Assembly: GCA_029007685.1 (NCBI GenBank) | Contig: JAQXIG010000060.1 | Span: 1 to 9,736 of the forward strand | Origin: a bacterium | GTDB lineage: Bacteria; Bacillota_I; Bacilli_A; RF39; UBA660 | DNA length: 9,736 bases | Direction: 5' to 3' | In this document: piece after piece, positions 6,244 to 9,736 of the stretch | Position numbering within the stretch: the stretch's first letter is position 1 | Layout: each line of letters starts with the position of its first letter | Translations under genes and position numbers: made by a program | Notes under the pieces: model-generated | The model's input: only the letters and a program-made list of their open reading frames with translations | The model's database searches: none | Told to the model about the DNA's origin: nothing

Positions 6244-6469
6244 TTATAATGCATAAGTCTCTAAAAAGAATACATAAGACATATAGTATAGTTATATATA
6301 GTAAATCAAATCATTATTCAATATAAAGAGTGATAGAAATAAAACACTACTATTTTTTATAAAGATAGATTTTAAAATAAAAAATAGCTATAAAGAAAAA
6401 ATACTACAACCATATTTTAATAGAATTATTTTTACATCAACTCAAAATATCAAATCCAAAAATTATCTA
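6244..6469. other. AT-rich spacer, no gene seen
   Basis: No credible coding frame, ribosome binding site or RNA gene is visible on either strand. One 60-nt block counted by hand (6361-6420) is about 15% GC. The only structure noticed is an AT-only-rich inverted repeat of 11 bp, CTATTTTTTAT (6350-6360) and ATAAAAAATAG (6377-6387), with a 16-nt spacer and no T-tract placed to make it a terminator. It may be chance at this composition. Confidence 0.6.
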
Positions 6470-6498
6470 TTGTCAAGCAAGAAAAACTATGATACAAT
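6470..6498 (+). promoter_or_regulatory. Promoter of the femX-like gene (extended -10)
   Basis: TTGTCA (6470-6475, 5/6), a 17-nt spacer ending in TGA, and TACAAT (6493-6498, 5/6) make a strong extended -10 promoter. It is followed by AAAGGAGG 8 nt before the ATG at 6531. Confidence 0.8.
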
Positions 6499-6530
6499 AA
6501 AATCTATTTGCTTGAAAGGAGGAACCTCTC

Positions 6531-7769
6531 ATGAAAATCATTGCTTTAACAGAAACAGAATTTGATAAATTTGCAAGTAATCATAAATATCGTAATTTCT
6601 ACCAAACTTCAAATTATGCAAAAGTAATGAAAGTAGAAGGATTTGAATCAGCCTACTTAGGATTTTATAATAATAGTAACGATCTAATTGGCGCTTCCTT
6701 AATCCTTCATAAAAAAGTATGGTTAAATTACAAAATTGCTTACGCTCCTTTTGGCTTTTTAATCGATTATTCAAATAATGATTTAATAGAAGAAATGACA
6801 TATAAATTAAAAAAATTATTACTAAAGCAAAGATTCATTTACCTAAAAATTAATCCTTTAATTCACTGCGCAGAACGTAAAAAAAATGGTGATATTATTT
6901 CATATAATCCTGAAATCAATGATATTTTGGAAATATTAAAAAGAAACCACTATAGACATCATGGCTTTAATAAATTTTTCGAAAATCAAAAACCACGTTG
7001 GACAGCTATCACAAAATTGACAATCAGTAATAATAAAATATATCAGCTATTAAGTAAGCAAGTCAGAAATAAAATCAATAAGGCAAATCGTAATGGTGTT
7101 GATATCTATAAAGCTACGCACGAAGACTTAACCATACTATATGAATTCATTAAAAGAAAGCAGAAAAAAAGTATAAATTACTACCAAGCACTACTTGACG
7201 CCTTTCAAGAAAAGGCGGAAATTTACTTAGCCTATATAAACCCTGAAAAATATGTCCGCCTGAGCAAAGCATACTACGAACAAGAATTAGAAAAAAATGA
7301 AGCATTTAATGACACCCTTCAAGAACGTACAAGAAAAGGACAAGATGTAAGTAAGCTAATCAATACCAAGATGGAATCAGATAAAAAATTAGGTATTTAT
7401 CAAGCTAGTTTAATGAAAGCAACCACCATCTTTCAAGAACATCCCAAAGGAATCATAATAGGTGGAGCATTAATTATCAAATACACAAATGGAGCCAACC
7501 TAATCATTGAAGGATTCGATAAAAACTACCAAGACTATAACCCAAACTATTTATTAAAGTGGGAACTAATAAAAAAATTTAATGATGAAAACTATCAATA
7601 TTTTAATCTCAATGGAATTGTGGGAGAGTTCAACCAAAAGAACAAATATTCCGGATTAAATGAAATGAAATTAGGATTTAACGCAAGTGCCATAGAGTAT
7701 ATTGGGGAATTTGATTTAATCATTAACAAAACTGTATATAATATCTTACATAGAAATAGAATAATCTAA
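6531..7769 (+). CDS. FemABX-family peptidoglycan bridge aminoacyltransferase
   Basis: Fem ligases use aminoacyl-tRNA to attach amino acids to the side chain of lipid II at the inner membrane face, building the interpeptide bridge. The 412-residue length is typical. The N-terminal GNAT-like half has NFYQTSNYAKVMKVEGF (about 22-38) and GASLILHKK. The second GNAT half has IIIGGALIIKY, a segment like FNLNGIVGEF, and the family ending KYSGLNEMKLGFNASAIEYIGEFDL. Between them a charged helical segment (about 236-290, EQELEKNEAFNDTLQERTRKG) matches the antiparallel coiled-coil arm that distinguishes FemA/FemX/MurM from other GNAT enzymes. Which amino acid is transferred cannot be read from sequence. 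It stands alone with its own strong promoter and terminator. The start is supported by a perfect AAAGGAGG. Codon use is as AT-rich as its surroundings, so there is no sign of recent transfer. Confidence 0.88.
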   Translation: MKIIALTETEFDKFASNHKYRNFYQTSNYAKVMKVEGFESAYLGFYNNSNDLIGASLILHKKVWLNYKIAYAPFGFLIDYSNNDLIEEMTYKLKKLLLKQRFIYLKINPLIHCAERKKNGDIISYNPEINDILEILKRNHYRHHGFNKFFENQKPRWTAITKLTISNNKIYQLLSKQVRNKINKANRNGVDIYKATHEDLTILYEFIKRKQKKSINYYQALLDAFQEKAEIYLAYINPEKYVRLSKAYYEQELEKNEAFNDTLQERTRKGQDVSKLINTKMESDKKLGIYQASLMKATTIFQEHPKGIIIGGALIIKYTNGANLIIEGFDKNYQDYNPNYLLKWELIKKFNDENYQYFNLNGIVGEFNQKNKYSGLNEMKLGFNASAIEYIGEFDLIINKTVYNILHRNRII

Positions 7770-7822
7770 ACAAAATAATTGTCAGATAGTGTGTATAGAT
7801 ATTAAAAATAATAATTATTCAG

Positions 7823-7854
7823 ATAGTCAATGCGTTTGCGTATTGGCTATTTTT
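7823..7854 (+). terminator. Intrinsic terminator of the femX-like gene
   Basis: ATAGTCAATGCG (7823-7834), loop TTTG, and CGTATTGGCTAT (7839-7850) form a 12-bp stem with two G-U pairs followed by TTTTT (7850-7854). It is the strongest terminator in the plus orientation and lies 54 nt past the stop codon. Confidence 0.85.
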
Positions 7855-7859
7855 GTGAT

Positions 7860-8084
7860 TTTAATAAGTTTTTATCAGTCCTTCCTACTTTTCTATCCTG
7901 ACTTTTTACCATAAATCTTTTTCGCTCAGTTTTCTGAAGCAATAAAACCCATATATTCCCTCGATTAGCCACTTATCCTTTGGACTAATACCGCCATTAA
8001 TGCTTTGTTATTCCCTAACACTTCGTCGATACCTAACCGTGTATTGAACTTTCACCAACCGAATATATAGCATGCACGGCACAC
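7860..8084 (-). mobile_element. Probable group II intron fossil (5' domain I only)
   Basis: This gene-free stretch between the convergent femX-like and tuf terminators is richer in G and C (about 41% over 7921-8084 by hand count) than nearby intergenic DNA. Read on the minus strand it begins GTGTGCC (8078-8084), which resembles the GUGYG start of group II introns. Within 40 nt it has TTGGTGAAAGTTCAA, a small hairpin matching the GGTGAAAGTCC element common near the 5' end of bacterial group II introns. A further small hairpin, TTCAGAAAACTGAG, follows. The start is only a few nt behind the T-run of the tuf terminator, the kind of site group IIC introns prefer. No reverse transcriptase frame and no domain V are seen, so only a truncated remnant is present. 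Recognition is from memory of the motif; another structured RNA is possible. Confidence 0.4.
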
Positions 8085-8087
8085 CAT

Positions 8088-8114
8088 AAAAAAATCCTAG
8101 AATTTTCTAGGATT
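8088..8114 (-). terminator. Intrinsic terminator of tuf
   Basis: On the minus strand AATCCTAG (8107-8114), loop AAAATT, and CTAGGATT (8093-8100) form a perfect 8-bp stem, extendable by two A-T pairs, followed by a T-run to 8088. It lies 13 nt past the tuf stop codon and ends the str operon transcript. Confidence 0.9.
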
Positions 8115-8127
8115 CAACTTTTCTGAA

Positions 8128-9297
8128 TTAAATATCAATTTTACTAACTGATCCAGCACCAACAGTACGTCCACCTTCACGGATAGAGAACTTAGTACCT
8201 TGCTCAATAGCAATTGGATGAATCAATTCAACTGTCATGCTAATATTGTCACCTGGCATAACCATTTCAACACCAGCAGGAAGAGTAATAACACCTGTTA
8301 CATCTGTAGTTCTAAAATAGAACTGAGGACGATAGTTTGCAAAGAATGGAGTATGACGTCCCCCCTCTTCTTTACTAAGAACATAAACTTCAGCTTCGAA
8401 CTTAGTATGTGGAGTAACTGACCCAGGCTTAGCTAAAACTTGACCACGTTCTACCTGTTCACGAGAAATACCACGTGATAATACACCAGCATTATCTCCA
8501 GCTTGAGCATAGTCTAATTGTTTTCTAAACATTTCAATACCAGTAACAACTGTTTTTTGAGTATCTTTAATACCAACGATTTCAACCTCATCATTAAGTT
8601 TTAATTCTCCACGTTCAACACGTCCAGTAACAACAGTTCCACGTCCAGTAATTGTAAATACATCTTCAATACTCATTAAGAATGGTTTTTCAGTATCACG
8701 TTCTGGAGTTGGAATCCATTCATCAACAGCAGCCATTAATTGTTGAACTGACTCAACATATTTTGGATCTCCCTCAAGAGCTTTTAAGGCAGAACCACGA
8801 ATAATAGGAGTATCGTCACCTTCAAATCCGTATTCATTTAATAAATCACGAACTTCCATCTCAACTAACTCTAATAATTCTTCGTCATCTACCATATCAC
8901 ATTTGTTTAAGAACACTACCATTCTTGGTACTCCAACTTGACGAGCAAGTAAGATATGTTCACGTGTTTGTGCCATAGGACCATCAGTAGCAGCAATAAC
9001 TAAGATTGCTCCATCCATTTGAGCTGCACCAGTAATCATGTTCTTTACATAGTCAGCATGTCCAGGACAGTCTACGTGAGCATAATGACGATTTGCAGTC
9101 TCATACTCAACGTGAGCAGTATTGATTGTAATACCTCTTTCTCTTTCTTCAGGAGCTTTGTCGATATCAGCGAAATCAACTGCAGATCCTAAAACTTTTG
9201 TAATAGCAGCAGTTGTAGTAGTTTTACCATGGTCAACATGACCAATTGTACCTACATTAACATGCGGTTTAGAACGATTAAATTTTTCTTTTGCCAT
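8128..9297 (-). CDS. tuf: Translation elongation factor Tu
   Basis: EF-Tu is the cytosolic GTPase that brings aminoacyl-tRNA to the ribosomal A site. The G-domain motifs are present: P-loop GHVDHGK (19-25), switch I RERGITI, DCPGHADY, and FLNKCDMV for guanine specificity, followed by the two beta-barrel domains with RGTVVTGRVERG and the C-terminal REGGRTVGAGSV. At 389 residues it is about five shorter than the E. coli protein, and the deficit maps to the loop before switch I, where VLGSAVDFADID replaces a longer segment. The P-loop tail reads GKTTTTAAI where most EF-Tu have GKTTLTAAI (Thr at position 28). The gene follows fusA as in the str operon, but has promoters of its own in the gap and a terminator behind it. 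ATG 9295-9297 follows GAGGAGG at 8-nt spacing. Confidence 0.98.
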   Translation of the reverse strand: MAKEKFNRSKPHVNVGTIGHVDHGKTTTTAAITKVLGSAVDFADIDKAPEERERGITINTAHVEYETANRHYAHVDCPGHADYVKNMITGAAQMDGAILVIAATDGPMAQTREHILLARQVGVPRMVVFLNKCDMVDDEELLELVEMEVRDLLNEYGFEGDDTPIIRGSALKALEGDPKYVESVQQLMAAVDEWIPTPERDTEKPFLMSIEDVFTITGRGTVVTGRVERGELKLNDEVEIVGIKDTQKTVVTGIEMFRKQLDYAQAGDNAGVLSRGISREQVERGQVLAKPGSVTPHTKFEAEVYVLSKEEGGRHTPFFANYRPQFYFRTTDVTGVITLPAGVEMVMPGDNISMTVELIHPIAIEQGTKFSIREGGRTVGAGSVSKIDI

Positions 9298-9317
9298 TTT
9301 TATTTCCTCCTCTTTAA

Positions 9318-9360
9318 ATTATACATTTAATATTTTATCTAACAATCGAAGTTTTTTCAA
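9318..9360 (-). promoter_or_regulatory. Two overlapping promoters of tuf
   Basis: On the minus strand, P1 is TTGAAA (9355-9360, 5/6), 17 nt, TAAAAT (9332-9337, 5/6). P2 is TTGTTA (9340-9345, 4/6), 16 nt, TATAAT (9318-9323, perfect), whose start would lie close to the ribosome binding site. Either would let tuf be made in excess over fusA, as expected from the cell's need for EF-Tu. P1 leaves the more usual leader length. Confidence 0.6.
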
Positions 9361-9403
9361 CTGTTTTGATACTTTTTTTAGTTTCTGACAAAATATATAT
9401 AAC

Positions 9404-9428
9404 ACTTTGCCACTAAAAGTGGCAAAGT
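9404..9428. repeat. Perfect 11-bp hairpin between fusA and tuf
   Basis: ACTTTGCCACT (9404-9414), loop AAA, AGTGGCAAAGT (9418-9428) is a perfect stem-loop 10 nt past the fusA stop codon. On the minus strand the 3' arm is followed by GTTATATATATTTTG, not a clean T-run, so it is a poor terminator. It may act as an attenuating or mRNA 3'-end-stabilising structure between the two genes. Confidence 0.8.
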
Positions 9429-9438
9429 TGTTATCCAA

Positions 9439-9736
9439 TTAATTACCGCTTTTTTTGATAATCTCTTCAGCGATATTTCTAGGTACTTCCTCATAATGAT
9501 CAAATACCATTACGAAGTTTCCACGCCCTTGTGTATTAGAACGTAAACTAGTAGCATATCCAAACATTTCAGAAAGAGGTACCATAGCATCAAGTCTTAC
9601 TGCATTCCCAACACTTTCTTGACCAAGTGGACGACCACGACGACTAGTAATATCTCCCATAACATTACCAAAGTATTCATCTGGTGTAGTTACTTCAACC
9701 TTCATAATCGGTTCAAGAAGAACTGGATTACACTTA
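9439..9736 (-). CDS. fusA: Elongation factor G, C-terminal end (runs off the right edge)
   Basis: EF-G is the ribosomal translocase GTPase. Only the last 98 codons are in the window; the frame stays open to the right edge, where it reads KCNPVLLEPIMKVEVTTP, the usual entry to domain V. Domain V follows with EYFGNVMGDITSRRG, VPLSEMFGYATSLRS, TQGRGNFVMVFDHYEEVP and the C-terminal helix ending IIKKSGN and TAA. This is normal for EF-G, and the location directly ahead of tuf matches the str operon (rpsL-rpsG-fusA-tuf). The methionine at 9703-9705 is internal, not the start. The GTPase domain is outside the window. Confidence 0.96.
   Translation of the reverse strand, partial: KCNPVLLEPIMKVEVTTPDEYFGNVMGDITSRRGRPLGQESVGNAVRLDAMVPLSEMFGYATSLRSNTQGRGNFVMVFDHYEEVPRNIAEEIIKKSGN

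Noticed and set aside
6350..6387. 11-bp inverted repeat in the spacer before the femX-like gene as a terminator or operator
   Set aside because: It is almost purely A/T, has a long loop, no T-tract in place and no promoter next to it; chance is likely at this composition.
6538..6801. Minus-strand open frame opposite the 5' end of the femX-like gene
   Set aside because: The plus-strand frame is a clear FemABX protein; the opposite frame is a shadow of AT-rich codons.
7782..7827. Direct repeat TCAGATAGT at 7782-7790 and 7819-7827 as insertion target duplication
   Set aside because: The copies are only 28 nt apart with AT-rich DNA between them and no element ends; probably chance or terminator duplication.

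Overview
The window looks like chromosomal DNA of an AT-rich, low-GC Gram-positive bacterium (Firmicutes/Bacillota, Bacilli or Erysipelotrichia-like; possibly one of the small-genome uncultured gut lineages near RF39). The reasons are very AT-rich intergenic DNA, AAAGGAGG-type ribosome binding sites, TTGACA/TATAAT-type promoters, a FemX-family cell-wall enzyme, and the eno-secG-rnr and fusA-tuf neighbourhoods. MurD and FemX imply a peptidoglycan wall, so this is not a wall-less mollicute. Trp codons checked in the intact genes are TGG and murD ends in TGA, which fits the standard bacterial code. The placement is inferred from family resemblance, not from a search.

Left part, minus strand (read right to left): murD and eno lie 30 nt apart and probably share a promoter. 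They are followed by a membrane-tethered HExxH metallopeptidase-like protein with a long Ser/Thr/Pro stalk, then secG, then the 5' part of rnr, which runs off the left edge. The last three genes each have a recognisable promoter, and intrinsic terminators lie at the end of eno and after secG. The metallopeptidase-like gene interrupts an otherwise common eno-secG-rnr order. Its promoter, ribosome binding site and start codon lie in a perfect 13-bp inverted repeat.

Middle part, plus strand: a decayed, unidentified membrane-protein gene (about 5191-5711) precedes a small lipoprotein gene with its own promoter and terminator. An AT-rich spacer follows, then a solitary FemABX-family gene, again with its own promoter and a strong terminator.

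Right part, minus strand: the end of the str operon, with the 3' end of fusA, then tuf with its own promoters and terminator. Between the convergent femX and tuf terminators lies about 225 nt of visibly higher GC, with no gene. On the minus strand it resembles the 5' domain of a group II intron and starts directly behind the tuf terminator, so it is called a probable intron fossil.

How the genes relate: most are housekeeping (translation: EF-Tu, EF-G; glycolysis: enolase; RNA decay: RNase R; secretion: SecG; wall synthesis: MurD, FemX). The accessory content is the surface metallopeptidase-like protein, the lipoprotein, the pseudogene and the intron-like fossil. No complete new defence or mobile system is visible. 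The best candidates for new biology are the palindrome-controlled surface protein, the unusual MurD active site and the intron fossil.
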